Assembly: GCF_007474535.1 (NCBI RefSeq)
Contig: NZ_VKNW01000007.1
Coordinates: 178,688 to 242,687, forward strand
Direction of reading: 5' to 3'
DNA: 64,000 nucleotides
From: Chryseobacterium echinoideorum
Lineage (GTDB): Bacteria; Bacteroidota; Bacteroidia; Flavobacteriales; Weeksellaceae
Made by a program: the position numbers and the translations under genes. Shown here one piece after another: positions 33,948 through 43,295 of this stretch. Below the pieces are notes generated by a model. That model did not search any database and was not told the origin of the DNA. It worked only from the letters and a program-made list of their open reading frames with translations. Position 1 is the first letter of the stretch. Every line of letters starts with the position of its first letter.

Positions 33948-36782
33948 TTATAATTCCATTTCCTTCTTCAAAAACTTCCCTGTCAGACTCTTCTTTGACT
34001 TTATAATTTCCTCCGGTGTTCCCTGTGCAACGATTTGTCCGCCGTGTTTTCCACCTTCGGGACCTACGTCGATGATATGATCTGCCAATTTAATAACATC
34101 CATATTATGTTCAATAATAATAAATGAATTGCCCAATTCAACCAGTTTATTAATGGCTTCCATCAGAATTTTCACATCTTCAAAATGAAGTCCGGTTGTC
34201 GGTTCATCCAGAATGTATAAAGTGTTTCCGGTCTGTCTTTTAGAAAGTTCCGTCGCCAGTTTGATACGCTGGGCTTCTCCTCCCGAAAGCGTGGTAGACT
34301 GCTGACCAAGCGTAATATATCCCAAACCAACATCATGCAGCGTTTTTACTTTAGCAAAAATTTTAGGAATCGGCTGGAAGAACTCTACGGCTTCATCAAT
34401 TGTCATCTCCAATACATCAGAAATTGATTTCCCTTTGTAACGAACTTCCAGTGTTTCTCTGTTGAAGCGTTTACCGTTGCAGGTTTCGCAGTGAACATAC
34501 ACATCAGGCAAAAAATTCATTTCGATTACTTTCAAACCGCCTCCCTGACAAGTTTCGCATCTTCCGCCTTTTACGTTGAAAGAAAATCTTCCCGGTTTAT
34601 AACCACGGATTTTAGATTCCGGCAATTCGGCAAAAAGATTTCGGATGTCGGTAAACATCCCCGTATAGGTTGCAGGATTTGAACGTGGGGTTCTTCCAAT
34701 CGGAGTCTGGTCTACATCTACAATTTTATCAATATTGTCAAGACCTTCAATTTTTTTATACGGTAAAGGTTCCTGAACAGCTCTGTAAAAATGCTTGTTA
34801 AGAATAGGATACAAAGTTCCGTTGATCAAAGAAGATTTTCCACTTCCGGAAATTCCCGAAACCACGACCAATTTTCCCAACGGAATATCAAGCGTAACAT
34901 TTTTAAGGTTGTTTCCTGTAGCGCCTTTCAACACAATATTTTTACCATTTCCTTTTCGTCTTTCCTCAGGAATTTCGATTTTTCTTTTTCCGTTGATGTA
35001 TTGTGCAGTAATCGTATCAGCCTTTACAAGATCTTTCGGTTTTCCCTGCCAAAGAATTTCGCCGCCAAATTTTCCGGCTCTCGGACCAATGTCTAAAACT
35101 TCATCGGCTTCCAGAATCATGTCTTTATCATGTTCTACCACCAAAACGGAATTCCCGATGTCACGAAGATTTTTTAATGAATTAATCAATCTTTCGTTAT
35201 CTCTTTGGTGCAGTCCAATCGAAGGTTCATCCAAAATATAAAGAACATTCACCAGCTGCGACCCGATCTGCGTTGCGAGGCGGATTCTTTGGGATTCTCC
35301 ACCAGAAAGTGTTCTGGAACTTCTGCTAAGACTCAGATAATCCAAACCAACATCCAGCAAAAACTGAAGCCTGGTTTCGATTTCTTTTAAAATCTCATGA
35401 GCAATAATTTTATTTTTCTCTGAAAATTTATCTTTTATATCAGCCAACCATTCTTTTAAATCAATTAAACTTAAAGCATTGACTTCTGCAATATTTTTTC
35501 CGTCAATTTTAAAACTCAGACTTCCTTGCTGAAGACGGGTTCCTTTACACACCGGACAGGTTTCTTCTGTCGTAAAATGTCTTTCTAACATGATGGCTTC
35601 ATAAGATTCTCTTTCGTCAATGATTTCTTCCATGAAAGGAATCAGCCCATCAAAATTTACCTTTATTTTTTTGGTAATTCCGGCATATTTTAAGTCTTTA
35701 TTAAATTCTTTATGGCATCCGTTATAGATATAATCCAGTGCTTCTTCGGGTATATCTTTGAAAGCTGTTGATAAATCCAATCCAAAAATTTCCAGAATAT
35801 TTTTAATTTGGGAAAGAATGTATTTGTTTGATTTAATGTCTTCCAAAGGAAGCAAACCTCCCTGATTGATCGAGAGTTTCGGATTTTCAACAAAATAATC
35901 GGTGTTGATTTTTTTGATGGTTCCCAAACCTTTACAATTGGGACAGCTTCCTTTCGGTGAATTGAAAGAAAACGTATTCGGTTCCGGCAATGCCAAAGAA
36001 TGACCGGTTTCTGCATCCATCAGATTTTTAGAAAAATATTCAATATCGTTGCTTCCTAGTTTCTGAATACCGATCAAGCCCTCTCCCATTTCCATGGCGG
36101 TACGCAAAGATTTTTCCATTCTTGTTTCAGAAGCACTTTCTCCGATAATCCAACGGTCGATTACAATGTCGATATCGTGAGTTTTATAACGGTCAAGTTT
36201 CAGATCGTATTCAATATCCTGCAATTCACCGTCAATTCTTGCCTGTCCGTACCCTTTTTTAGCCATCTGTACGAAAAGCTCGTGGTAATGCCCTTTTCTG
36301 GAACGCACCACAGGAGCCATCAGCATAATTTTTTCGCCTTTATAATTTTCTTTGATGGTTTCCAGAATCTGATCTTCGGTATAGCTTACCAGTTTTTTTC
36401 CGGTGGTTTGTGAGTATGCATCTGAAACTCTTGCGAATAAAAGACGAAGAAAATCGTATAATTCTGTAACAGTTCCTACGGTTGAACGCGGATTTTTATT
36501 GGTGGTTTTCTGTTCGATGGCAATTACAGGAGACAATCCTTCAATTTTATCAACATCTGGACGTTCCAGCCCTCCCAAAAATTGTCTTGCATAGGCAGAA
36601 AAAGTTTCAATATACCTTCGCTGACCTTCAGCAAAAATAGTATCAAAAGCCAATGAAGATTTACCACTGCCGGAAAGCCCGGTGATCACTACCAATTCGT
36701 TGCGCGGAATTTTTACATTGATATTTTTAAGATTGTGTTCACGTGCACCGTAAACTTCTATATATTCTGTTGATTTACTCAT
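33948..36782 (-). CDS. uvrA: Excinuclease ABC subunit UvrA
   Basis: DNA-damage recognition ATPase of nucleotide excision repair (944 aa, the usual length). Two ABC units are visible: Walker [15 protein letters not shown] with signature [14 protein letters not shown], and Walker [15 protein letters not shown] with signature [15 protein letters not shown]. Zinc-binding Cys pairs occur in [17 protein letters not shown] and CETCQGGG...CETCNGKRF. It works with UvrB and UvrC, which are not in this window. A TAATTTTG -7 element and a hairpin lie in its leader. Confidence 0.97.
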   Translation of the reverse strand: MSKSTEYIEVYGAREHNLKNINVKIPRNELVVITGLSGSGKSSLAFDTIFAEGQRRYIETFSAYARQFLGGLERPDVDKIEGLSPVIAIEQKTTNKNPRSTVGTVTELYDFLRLLFARVSDAYSQTTGKKLVSYTEDQILETIKENYKGEKIMLMAPVVRSRKGHYHELFVQMAKKGYGQARIDGELQDIEYDLKLDRYKTHDIDIVIDRWIIGESASETRMEKSLRTAMEMGEGLIGIQKLGSNDIEYFSKNLMDAETGHSLALPEPNTFSFNSPKGSCPNCKGLGTIKKINTDYFVENPKLSINQGGLLPLEDIKSNKYILSQIKNILEIFGLDLSTAFKDIPEEALDYIYNGCHKEFNKDLKYAGITKKIKVNFDGLIPFMEEIIDERESYEAIMLERHFTTEETCPVCKGTRLQQGSLSFKIDGKNIAEVNALSLIDLKEWLADIKDKFSEKNKIIAHEILKEIETRLQFLLDVGLDYLSLSRSSRTLSGGESQRIRLATQIGSQLVNVLYILDEPSIGLHQRDNERLINSLKNLRDIGNSVLVVEHDKDMILEADEVLDIGPRAGKFGGEILWQGKPKDLVKADTITAQYINGKRKIEIPEERRKGNGKNIVLKGATGNNLKNVTLDIPLGKLVVVSGISGSGKSSLINGTLYPILNKHFYRAVQEPLPYKKIEGLDNIDKIVDVDQTPIGRTPRSNPATYTGMFTDIRNLFAELPESKIRGYKPGRFSFNVKGGRCETCQGGGLKVIEMNFLPDVYVHCETCNGKRFNRETLEVRYKGKSISDVLEMTIDEAVEFFQPIPKIFAKVKTLHDVGLGYITLGQQSTTLSGGEAQRIKLATELSKRQTGNTLYILDEPTTGLHFEDVKILMEAINKLVELGNSFIIIEHNMDVIKLADHIIDVGPEGGKHGGQIVAQGTPEEIIKSKKSLTGKFLKKEMEL

Positions 36783-36790
36783 AATTTGGG

Positions 36791-36811
36791 GTGATTTTAC
36801 CAGAAAATCAC
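36791..36811 (-). promoter_or_regulatory. Hairpin in the uvrA leader
   Basis: An 8-bp inverted repeat (GTGATTTT at 36791-36798, AAAATCAC at 36804-36811, 5-base loop) between the -7 element (36818-36825) and the ATG at 36782. It would be part of the 5' untranslated RNA and may be an operator or an RNA stem; no LexA box was recognised. Confidence 0.4.
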
Positions 36812-36817
36812 GATGTG

Positions 36818-36825
36818 CAAAATTA
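36818..36825 (-). promoter_or_regulatory. -7 promoter element of uvrA
   Basis: Minus-strand TAATTTTG (TAnnTTTG), 35 bases before the ATG. Confidence 0.38.
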
Positions 36826-36925
36826 CGGAATTTTATGGTAATTTTTGTGTCAAACTTTCCGGTTATTGTTTTTGAAAAACATTTGAGTTTAAAACAAATT
36901 ACAGTCCAAAAAAATTATGCCCGTA

Positions 36926-36953
36926 ATAAAAAAAGCCGGAAAAATCCGGCTTC
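36926..36953 (-). terminator. Terminator after ilvE
   Basis: An 8-bp GC-rich stem (AAGCCGGA at 36933-36940 with TCCGGCTT at 36945-36952) and a seven-base T-run on the minus strand. Confidence 0.83.
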
Positions 36954-36973
36954 AATCAATATTTTATTTGAGA

Positions 36974-38044
36974 TTATACAGTTTCCATCGCATGATCTAC
37001 CAATACTCTCCATCCGAAAGGATCTTCTGAAAGATTAGTCTGTAAGTTTACAAGATCATTTTTAAGTGTTACTGCATAACTTTCTTCATCCGAAAGTCTA
37101 GGAAGTTCAAGTTTTTCCCCATTGTAACCCAATGCCTGAAAAACAGTGGTAACAACTGCAGTTCCTACTCCCCAAACTTCTTTTAAAGTTCCGTTTTTCT
37201 GAGCTTCTATCACATCTTTTACTTTTACAGGCTCTATTCTCACTTCTATCCCTCTTTTTCTTGCAAGCTGTATAAAGCTGTCCCTTGTTACACCATCAAG
37301 AATTTTTTCTGAAGTAGGCGGTGTAAAGATAGTATCGTTAATTCTTACGAAAACATTCATAGTTCCGCTTTCCTCAAAATACTCATGTGTTGCATCGTCT
37401 GTCCAGATAATCTGCTCATAACCTTCTTCGATGGCTAATTGTGTAGGATAAAATGCTGCTGCATAATTTCCTGCCGCTTTCGCAGAACCTACGCCTCCGT
37501 TAGCTGCTCTGGAATAATGATCTGAAATTTTTACCGAAACAGGTTCCGTGTAATACATTTTTGCCGGTGTAGCTACAATAGCAAACATATATTTATTGGC
37601 AACTCTTGCTTTCAGAGCTTCTTCGGTTGCAAAGATCAAAGGTCTTATATATAAAGACATTCCTTCACCTTGGGGAATCCAGTCCCTATCAATGTCTACC
37701 AATGCTTTTAGTCCTTCAAGAAATATCTCTTCAGTTACTTCCGGCATAGCAAGTCGTTTTGCAGATTTATTGATACGTTCAAAATTCTTCTCAGGCCTGA
37801 AAAGGAAAACCTGTCCGTCTTTATCTTTGTAGGCTTTCATCCCTTCAAAGCATGCCTGTCCGTAATTTACCCCCATCATTGCCGGTGTGAATTGCAAAGG
37901 ACCGTAAGGAACCAATTTTGCCTCGCCCCACTTTCCGTTTTCGTATTCACAGATTATCATATGATCTATGAAAGTATTTCCAAAAGAAAAATTATTAGGA
38001 TCGAAAGCAGAAATTCTGGAGTTTTCAGTTTTTTGAATTATCAT
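36974..38044 (-). CDS. ilvE: Branched-chain amino-acid aminotransferase
   Basis: Fold-type IV PLP enzyme (356 aa) for the last step of Leu, Ile and Val synthesis and the first of their breakdown. Hallmarks: GVNYGQACFEGMKAYKDKDG, the Lys-containing block GVGSAKAAGNYAAAFYP (Schiff-base Lys in SAK), EYFEESGTMNVFV and ILDGVTRDSFIQLAR. Length fits the long bacterial form. It is divergent from mnmD, and both -7 elements lie in the 85-base gap. Confidence 0.95.
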   Translation of the reverse strand: MIIQKTENSRISAFDPNNFSFGNTFIDHMIICEYENGKWGEAKLVPYGPLQFTPAMMGVNYGQACFEGMKAYKDKDGQVFLFRPEKNFERINKSAKRLAMPEVTEEIFLEGLKALVDIDRDWIPQGEGMSLYIRPLIFATEEALKARVANKYMFAIVATPAKMYYTEPVSVKISDHYSRAANGGVGSAKAAGNYAAAFYPTQLAIEEGYEQIIWTDDATHEYFEESGTMNVFVRINDTIFTPPTSEKILDGVTRDSFIQLARKRGIEVRIEPVKVKDVIEAQKNGTLKEVWGVGTAVVTTVFQALGYNGEKLELPRLSDEESYAVTLKNDLVNLQTNLSEDPFGWRVLVDHAMETV

Positions 38045-38069
38045 TTCTTAAAATTTTTATGATGTTCTA

Positions 38070-38077
38070 CAAATTTA
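38070..38077 (-). promoter_or_regulatory. -7 promoter element of ilvE
   Basis: Minus-strand TAAATTTG (TAnnTTTG), 25 bases before the ilvE start. Confidence 0.42.
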
Positions 38078-38108
38078 ACATAATTTTTTAAATATAAAAA
38101 TTTTAGGT

Positions 38109-38116
38109 TAAATTTG
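38109..38116 (+). promoter_or_regulatory. -7 promoter element of mnmD
   Basis: Plus-strand TAAATTTG (TAnnTTTG), 13 bases before the TTG start. It lies only 31 bases from the divergent ilvE element. Confidence 0.4.
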
Positions 38117-38129
38117 AAAAAAAAATACC

Positions 38130-38804
38130 TTGAACAGAGAAGTTAAAACCACAAAAGACGGTAGCAAAACATTATATATCAATGGATTAGATGAAAACTA
38201 CCATTCCCATCACGGAGCACTGCAGGAGGCAGAACATGTGTTTATCAAAAATGGATTAAATTTAATTTATGATTATGAAATTAACATTTTAGAACTCGGT
38301 TTTGGAACAGGTTTGAATGTTTTAGTAACAATTAATGAATATTTAAAAACTGACAAAAATCATATCATCAATTATTATTCTCTTGAAAAATACCCCATAA
38401 ATGAAACCGAAATTAAGGATCTTTCCTATTTTGAATTATTTCATAACCCTGAATTAAAAAATATTTATCACAAAATTCATGACTGCGAATGGGAAAATTC
38501 GGTTGAAATCATTAAAGGTTTTAATCTGAAAAAGATTCAATGTGATTTTTTTGATCTTAAGAACATTGACTTACCAAAAATCAATCTGGTGTATTTTGAT
38601 TGTTTCGGAGCCAGAGTTCAGCCAGATTTATGGGAAAAACCTTTATTTGAAATGGTTTCCGAGAAAATGAATACAAACGGACTGCTTACAACATACTCCT
38701 CAAAAGGTAGTGTAAGAAGAATTTTGGAAGAACTCAATTTTAAAGTAGAAAAAAAACAGGGACCACCGGGAAAAAGAGAAATGATCAATGCAGTGAAATC
38801 TTAA
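38130..38804 (+). CDS. mnmD: tRNA wobble-uridine methyltransferase MnmD-like, TTG start
   Basis: SAM-dependent methyltransferase of 224 aa, similar to the methyltransferase half of MnmC; it methylates the aminomethyl group at U34 of certain tRNAs. Motif I is ILELGFGTGLNVLVT; the N-terminal block TLYINGLDENYHSHHGALQEA and the acidic motif LVYFDCFGARVQPDLW fit. No ATG precedes the conserved N-terminus; the frame opens with TTG at 38130, right where family proteins begin (NREVKTTKDGS), so TTG is the likely start. There is no MnmC oxidase domain, the usual case in Bacteroidetes. Confidence 0.88.
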   Translation: MNREVKTTKDGSKTLYINGLDENYHSHHGALQEAEHVFIKNGLNLIYDYEINILELGFGTGLNVLVTINEYLKTDKNHIINYYSLEKYPINETEIKDLSYFELFHNPELKNIYHKIHDCEWENSVEIIKGFNLKKIQCDFFDLKNIDLPKINLVYFDCFGARVQPDLWEKPLFEMVSEKMNTNGLLTTYSSKGSVRRILEELNFKVEKKQGPPGKREMINAVKS

Positions 38805-38905
38805 CCTGGAAGTCTGATTGTAAATATAATCATGAAAACTCTTTAGCTCAAGCTTTAGAATATCATCCTATTTTTTTTCTTATTTTAGCTTTACAAATTA
38901 TTATT

Positions 38906-39328
38906 ATGATCAACAGTTTTAATGTAAGAGTGTATGCATGTGTTGTAAAAGACATGAAAGTTTTGACACTTTTTGAAGAATATGCAGGTCAACCCTTGAT
39001 GAAATTTCCCGGCGGCGGGCTGGAATATGGTGAAGGTTTAATTGACTGCCTGAAAAGAGAATTTGAAGAAGAACTGAATGTAAACATAGAAATTACCGAA
39101 CATCTTTATACTCAGGAAGATTTTTTAGTATCCAGATTCAGGGATAATGAACAGCTGATCACTGTATATTATCTTGTCAATATCATTAACGAAGAAGACT
39201 TTATTATTTTGGATCCGTGCATTGAAAAAACAGAATGGATTCCCATTGATCAGGAAGAAAATCCTTTTTCGCTTCCGGTTGACAGGATTGTTTTTGATAA
39301 ACTGAAAGAACGATTTAAATATCAATAG
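38906..39328 (+). CDS. Nudix hydrolase
   Basis: A 140-aa pyrophosphohydrolase of nucleoside-diphosphate-X type. The Nudix box reads GGGLEYGEGLIDCLKREFEE, continued by ELNV, with the metal-binding Glu residues in REFEEEL. The substrate cannot be deduced. Its last 14 bases overlap the end of the secreted-protein gene on the other strand. Confidence 0.88.
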   Translation: MINSFNVRVYACVVKDMKVLTLFEEYAGQPLMKFPGGGLEYGEGLIDCLKREFEEELNVNIEITEHLYTQEDFLVSRFRDNEQLITVYYLVNIINEEDFIILDPCIEKTEWIPIDQEENPFSLPVDRIVFDKLKERFKYQ

Positions 39329-39728
39329 TATATCTGCCGTAAGACAAGTCTGAGGATCTCTCTGCTTTTACGTATTTCTGAACCCAGCCGACAACCGAAG
39401 AAACCACGCATACATCCTCCAAACCGTCTTCTCTTCTCGCATAAATTACAACACCGTTTTTGTTTACAATGTAAAAGATGGTAATTTTTCCGTGACTGGT
39501 CTCACAATCCAACGGAGGTCTGTTCTTTTTATCCCTGCCTAAAGTCCCGGGAATAAAGCCAATCAATCTTCGGTCAGATCCAACCTTACTTTTGATTTTT
39601 TCTTCATCTATGAAAGTGATACAATCACTTTTATCAACTTCAGAACTCTTATACCCTCTTCCTAGCTGCTGAGAAAATAAAGAGCCTGCTACAAAAGCGA
39701 CAAGGTAAATAATGAGTATTTTTTTCAT
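39315..39728 (-). CDS. Small secreted protein of unknown function
   Basis: A 137-aa exported protein with signal peptide KKILIIYLVAFVAGSLFSQ. The body has three Cys (in KSDCITF, PLDCETS and EDVCVVS) and a beta-alpha pattern, with GKITIFYIVNKNGVVIYARR resembling the strand of TonB-C-type domains; I do not assign a family. It starts 6 bases after the DUF4294 gene, so the two are co-transcribed. Its 3' end overlaps the Nudix gene tail-to-tail. Confidence 0.7.
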   Translation of the reverse strand: MKKILIIYLVAFVAGSLFSQQLGRGYKSSEVDKSDCITFIDEEKIKSKVGSDRRLIGFIPGTLGRDKKNRPPLDCETSHGKITIFYIVNKNGVVIYARREDGLEDVCVVSSVVGWVQKYVKAERSSDLSYGRYTIDI

Positions 39729-39734
39729 TAAATG

Positions 39735-40439
39735 TTATTTTGAAACTCTAAAATCTTTTGCTCCAGGATAAGGCTCCAAATAACCCGAGTTCCAGTTAGA
39801 TTGCAGCAAAGACTCCAGATACTCATCAGTACGGTTTCTATGCGGATTATACTGGTCTTTCAAATCTATATCTGCCATTTTCCCCTTCAGATTCCACCAA
39901 AAGGCACTCCATCCTCCGCGAAGTTCTTTTATAATCTCAAAAACATTTTTGCCGGTAGCGCGGTTCATCAGTTTTGCAAAAATCTGACCTTCCGTTGTCG
40001 TTAAGTCTCTCAATTGTTTTTCATACTGATCGGCAAGCATATTTTGCCTGTCTCTTACATATTTACGTTTTGCCGCAGTATCCATATCATCCATTTCCAC
40101 TTTAATATCCCGGTATTGCTGCAATGCCGTTAAAAAAAGCGGATAAACTCTGTATAATTTTTTATTAAGAAAATAATAATAATTTTTATCTAACTGATTA
40201 TTGAATCTTGGCTTGTTGAGAAGAGTAAGCTCATCCATTACTACCACAGTTTCACCATTGATTTCGTAGATTTTTGCTTTCTGTCTTTCATCATAATAAT
40301 AAAGATTGCCAAATTCGTCCTTCTGAAGCTGGTCTTGAGGATATTGATCCAAAGGCTTAGCAATTACAGAATCTTGCTGCCCAAATATATGCACTCCCAA
40401 AAAGATCAGAAAAAGGAAGGCAATTTTATGAAATTTCAT
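39735..40439 (-). CDS. DUF4294 family exported protein
   Basis: A 234-aa exported protein typical of Bacteroidetes. From the ATG at 40439 a signal peptide is seen (FHKIAFLFLIFLGVHIFGQ); the frame can start at 40463, but that adds eight unlikely residues. The central block is NKKLYRVYPLFLTALQQYRD, then a Lys/Arg-rich helix, LTTTEGQIFAKLMNRATG, and a conserved-looking aromatic end (GGWSAFWWNLKGKMADIDLK). No function is known to me. It is followed after 6 bases by another small secreted protein. Confidence 0.82.
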   Translation of the reverse strand: MKFHKIAFLFLIFLGVHIFGQQDSVIAKPLDQYPQDQLQKDEFGNLYYYDERQKAKIYEINGETVVVMDELTLLNKPRFNNQLDKNYYYFLNKKLYRVYPLFLTALQQYRDIKVEMDDMDTAAKRKYVRDRQNMLADQYEKQLRDLTTTEGQIFAKLMNRATGKNVFEIIKELRGGWSAFWWNLKGKMADIDLKDQYNPHRNRTDEYLESLLQSNWNSGYLEPYPGAKDFRVSK

Positions 40440-40493
40440 TATTTTTACAGGTATTAATAGCAAATTTTAATAACAAAAATCATTCCTTTTATA

Positions 40494-41570
40494 ATGAAGT
40501 TTGAAAAGAAATCAATCAAATTCCTTGAAAAATATTTAAACACCTCATCACCAACAGGTTATGAACATGAAGGACAAAAAATATGGATGGAATACATCAC
40601 TCCTTTTGTAGATAAAGTTGAAGTTGATCATTACGGGACCTGCTACGGAATTATTAATCCTGAAGCAGAATTTAAGGTCGTCATTGAAGCACATGCTGAT
40701 GAAATCTCATGGTATGTCAACTATATTACCGACGACGGTTTGATATATGTCATCAGAAATGGCGGCTCAGATCAAACTATTGCACCGTCAAAAGTAGTCC
40801 ATATTCACGGAGAGAAAGGGATTGTAAAAGGAGTTTTTGGCTGGCCCGCTATTCACACAAGAAGCACCAACCAGAATGAACCCACTCCCAAAATTGAAAA
40901 TATATTTATTGACTGCGGAGCTACATCAAAAGAAGAAGTGGAAGAACTTGGAATTTTCGTAGGATGCATGATTACCTATCCCGATGAATTTTTTGAAATG
41001 AATGATCGGTATTTTGTGTGCCGTGCTTTGGACAACAGAATCGGCGGATTTATGATTGCAGAAGTAGCACGCCTTTTAAAAGAAAATAAGAAAACGCTTC
41101 CTTTTGGTTTATACATTACAAACTCGGTGCAGGAAGAAGTAGGCTTGTATGGAGCTGACATGATCGCAGACACCATTAAACCTAACATTGCTATTGTTAC
41201 CGATGTTACTCATGACACCACCACCCCAATGATTGAAAAGAAAAAAGAAGGAGATCAAAAATGTGGAAACGGACCTGTAGTGTTTTTTGCCCCGAGTGTA
41301 CATCATAAAATAAGAGAACTGATTATCGAAACTGCAAAAGAAAAAGAAATTCCTTTTCAGAGAGCTGCCGCAAGCAGAGCCACAGGAACAGACACAGACG
41401 CTTTTGCCCATTCTAACGGGGGTGTCCCAAGTGCATTGATTTCCTTACCTTTGCGATATATGCATACAACAGTGGAAATGGTTGCTAAAGAAGACGTAGG
41501 AAATGTCATTCAATTGATTTACGAAACAATTCTGAAGATTACACCGGAAATGAAACTGAAGTATCATTAA
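40494..41570 (+). CDS. M42 family metallopeptidase
   Basis: Cytosolic aminopeptidase/glutamyl-aminopeptidase-type enzyme, 358 aa. Co-catalytic metal ligands are visible: His and Asp in EAHADEISWYV, Asp in CRALDNRIGG, the Glu pair in NSVQEEVGLYGAD, Asp in VTDVTHDTTTP, and the C-terminal His in RYMHTTVEM. M42 proteins form large oligomers that degrade peptides after protein turnover; the family was once called endoglucanase. It lies 33 bases upstream of rpe on the same strand. Confidence 0.92.
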   Translation: MKFEKKSIKFLEKYLNTSSPTGYEHEGQKIWMEYITPFVDKVEVDHYGTCYGIINPEAEFKVVIEAHADEISWYVNYITDDGLIYVIRNGGSDQTIAPSKVVHIHGEKGIVKGVFGWPAIHTRSTNQNEPTPKIENIFIDCGATSKEEVEELGIFVGCMITYPDEFFEMNDRYFVCRALDNRIGGFMIAEVARLLKENKKTLPFGLYITNSVQEEVGLYGADMIADTIKPNIAIVTDVTHDTTTPMIEKKKEGDQKCGNGPVVFFAPSVHHKIRELIIETAKEKEIPFQRAAASRATGTDTDAFAHSNGGVPSALISLPLRYMHTTVEMVAKEDVGNVIQLIYETILKITPEMKLKYH

Positions 41571-41603
41571 TAAAAGTAAAAAGAGACAAGTAAAAAAGTA
41601 AAA

Positions 41604-42254
41604 ATGAAAACGAAGCTTATTGCTCCTTCCCTATTAGCCGCAGATTTTGGGAATCTGCAAAGAGATATTGAAATGCTGAACAATTCTCAGGCAGACTGGT
41701 TTCACATTGATGTAATGGACGGCAGGTTTGTCCCGAATATTTCCTTCGGGTTTCCGGTTATGAAAACCGTACAGCAACACGCCAGAAAGTTTGTAGATGT
41801 TCATCTGATGATCGTAGAACCCGAAAAATATGTAGATGAGTTCGTTGATCATGGAGCAGATCTTATTTCGGTACATTACGAAGCCTGCATTCATCTTCAC
41901 AGAACTATTCACCATATTCAGAGTAAAGGGATAAAAGCCGGGGTTGTATTAAATCCTTCAACACCTGTTTTGATGTTAGAAGACATTATTGCAGATGTAG
42001 ATCTTGTATTGCTAATGAGCGTTAACCCAGGGTTTGGCGGACAAAAATTTATTGAAAACACCTATAAAAAAATTGCTGAAACTAAAGACCTGATTATCAG
42101 CAACAATTCCACAGCGTTAATACAAATTGATGGTGGAGTTAATTTAGACAATGCTTCAAAATTATTTGATGCGGGAGCAGACGTTTTGGTTGCAGGAAAT
42201 GCGGTTTTCTCTGCAGAATCTCCGGAACGAACTATTGAGCTGCTGAAAGTATAA
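41604..42254 (+). CDS. rpe: Ribulose-phosphate 3-epimerase
   Basis: Pentose-phosphate enzyme converting ribulose 5-phosphate to xylulose 5-phosphate (216 aa). Metal and catalytic residues are visible in HIDVMDGRFVPNISFG, FVDVHLMIVEPE, SVNPGFGGQKFI and IQIDGGVNLDN. A terminator follows. Together with the transaldolase-family gene at 14.8 kb it covers two non-oxidative pentose-phosphate steps. Confidence 0.96.
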   Translation: MKTKLIAPSLLAADFGNLQRDIEMLNNSQADWFHIDVMDGRFVPNISFGFPVMKTVQQHARKFVDVHLMIVEPEKYVDEFVDHGADLISVHYEACIHLHRTIHHIQSKGIKAGVVLNPSTPVLMLEDIIADVDLVLLMSVNPGFGGQKFIENTYKKIAETKDLIISNNSTALIQIDGGVNLDNASKLFDAGADVLVAGNAVFSAESPERTIELLKV

Positions 42255-42270
42255 TTTAATTTTATAAATA

Positions 42271-42305
42271 AAAAAGGCTGTTTCAATAATTGAATCAGCC
42301 TTTTT
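42271..42305 (+). terminator. Terminator after rpe
   Basis: A stem of AAAAAGGCTG (42271-42280) with CAGCCTTTTT (42296-42305), extended inside by a second short paired segment, and T-rich after it. It may also serve the convergent lipoprotein gene. Confidence 0.84.
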
Positions 42306-42326
42306 GTTATATATGAGAATGATTGG

Positions 42327-42953
42327 TTAATCAATTTGCTGGAATTTAAAGCTTAAGTCTCCTGCATTATAATTAGAAGATACATTGGTGGGCCAATTCT
42401 GACCCGTACCTGAAACCCATCTGTACTCCAAAAAAGTAATATTTCCTGCCATTACAGGATATACTGCATTAGAATTATCCGGTTTATTTCTTTTAAACCA
42501 ATCGTTTGAATTCATTGATATAAAATATTTTTTATCTTTTTCCAAAACCAGTTCAGGAATACTTTTTACAATTTCTGTATTGGCACTTCCTACATTCACA
42601 GTTTCTGATCTTATTACTGTTTTGGTGGTATAATCCCAAATAGTAACTCTCAAACTAGGGTTGACAGCAGGGAGCTTTGCCACCAAAGCATTCATTTTAC
42701 CTTTCACTTTAGGAGTAAAAGCGAGTCCGAATTCATAATCTCCTGCATTAATAAAATCCGTGGATGTCGTGAATCCTGTATTCTCATAATATTTTGCAAG
42801 TGGGTTTTCCTCTGCATAAACTATTGGTACAGGCTGCTCAGTTTCATCATCTTTACTGCAGCTTACTGACATCATCACTACAGCTGCACTCACTGATAAG
42901 ATTAAATTTTTAACTACAAATGTGTTTAACGGGAGGTGTTTCCAATTTTTCAT
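42327..42953 (-). CDS. Lipoprotein with DUF4082-like domain
   Basis: A 208-aa lipoprotein: lipobox in AAVVMMSVSCSKDDE, so the mature protein begins at Cys32. The body shows a beta-sandwich pattern seen in Bacteroidetes envelope proteins (FGLAFTPKVKGKMNALVAKL, RVTIWDYTTKTVIRSETV, KYFISMNSNDWF), close to DUF4082. No enzymatic motif. It may sit in the same surface-protein region as the genes upstream, but is separated from them by a terminator and 342 bases. Confidence 0.72.
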   Translation of the reverse strand: MKNWKHLPLNTFVVKNLILSVSAAVVMMSVSCSKDDETEQPVPIVYAEENPLAKYYENTGFTTSTDFINAGDYEFGLAFTPKVKGKMNALVAKLPAVNPSLRVTIWDYTTKTVIRSETVNVGSANTEIVKSIPELVLEKDKKYFISMNSNDWFKRNKPDNSNAVYPVMAGNITFLEYRWVSGTGQNWPTNVSSNYNAGDLSFKFQQID

Positions 42954-43295
42954 GATTTTTTTATTTTAAATTAATAAGACAAAGTTGCCTCAAAATCAGA
43001 ATTTTACCACAGGGAAAAACACCTTTTTAAGAATAGTTATTTACCCCAAAAAACATACTGCAAAAAAAGACAGCCTTTTAAGCTGTCCTTTTTCTCACAA
43101 ATAAAAAGAGAGTTATATGGTCATTAGTTTTGAAAATTGATGCTTAGATTTTTTTATTTGTTTACGACGTAAAGATGCGCAAATTTTAAGCTGAAAACCA
43201 TCCGTAAAAACACGGTATTTTATCAAGATATCTTAGGATTACTTTTATCATTAAAACATATTATAAATCTATCATCGTTTCACTAAATATTTTTT
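42954..43295. other. 342-base gap without genes
   Basis: Holds the terminator of the upstream minus-strand gene (43061-43095) and, presumably, the promoter of the lipoprotein gene close to 42953. No other structure or small gene could be supported. Confidence 0.5.
43061..43095 (-). terminator. Terminator of the tail-fibre-like gene pair
   Basis: The minus-strand hairpin has arms GACAGC/GCTGTC (43069-43074 and 43082-43087) and is followed by a seven-base T-run. Confidence 0.72.

Noticed and set aside
34795..35241. A 148-aa plus-strand frame inside uvrA
   Set aside because: Antisense to a highly conserved gene, with Ser/Phe-rich low-complexity product and no start signal.
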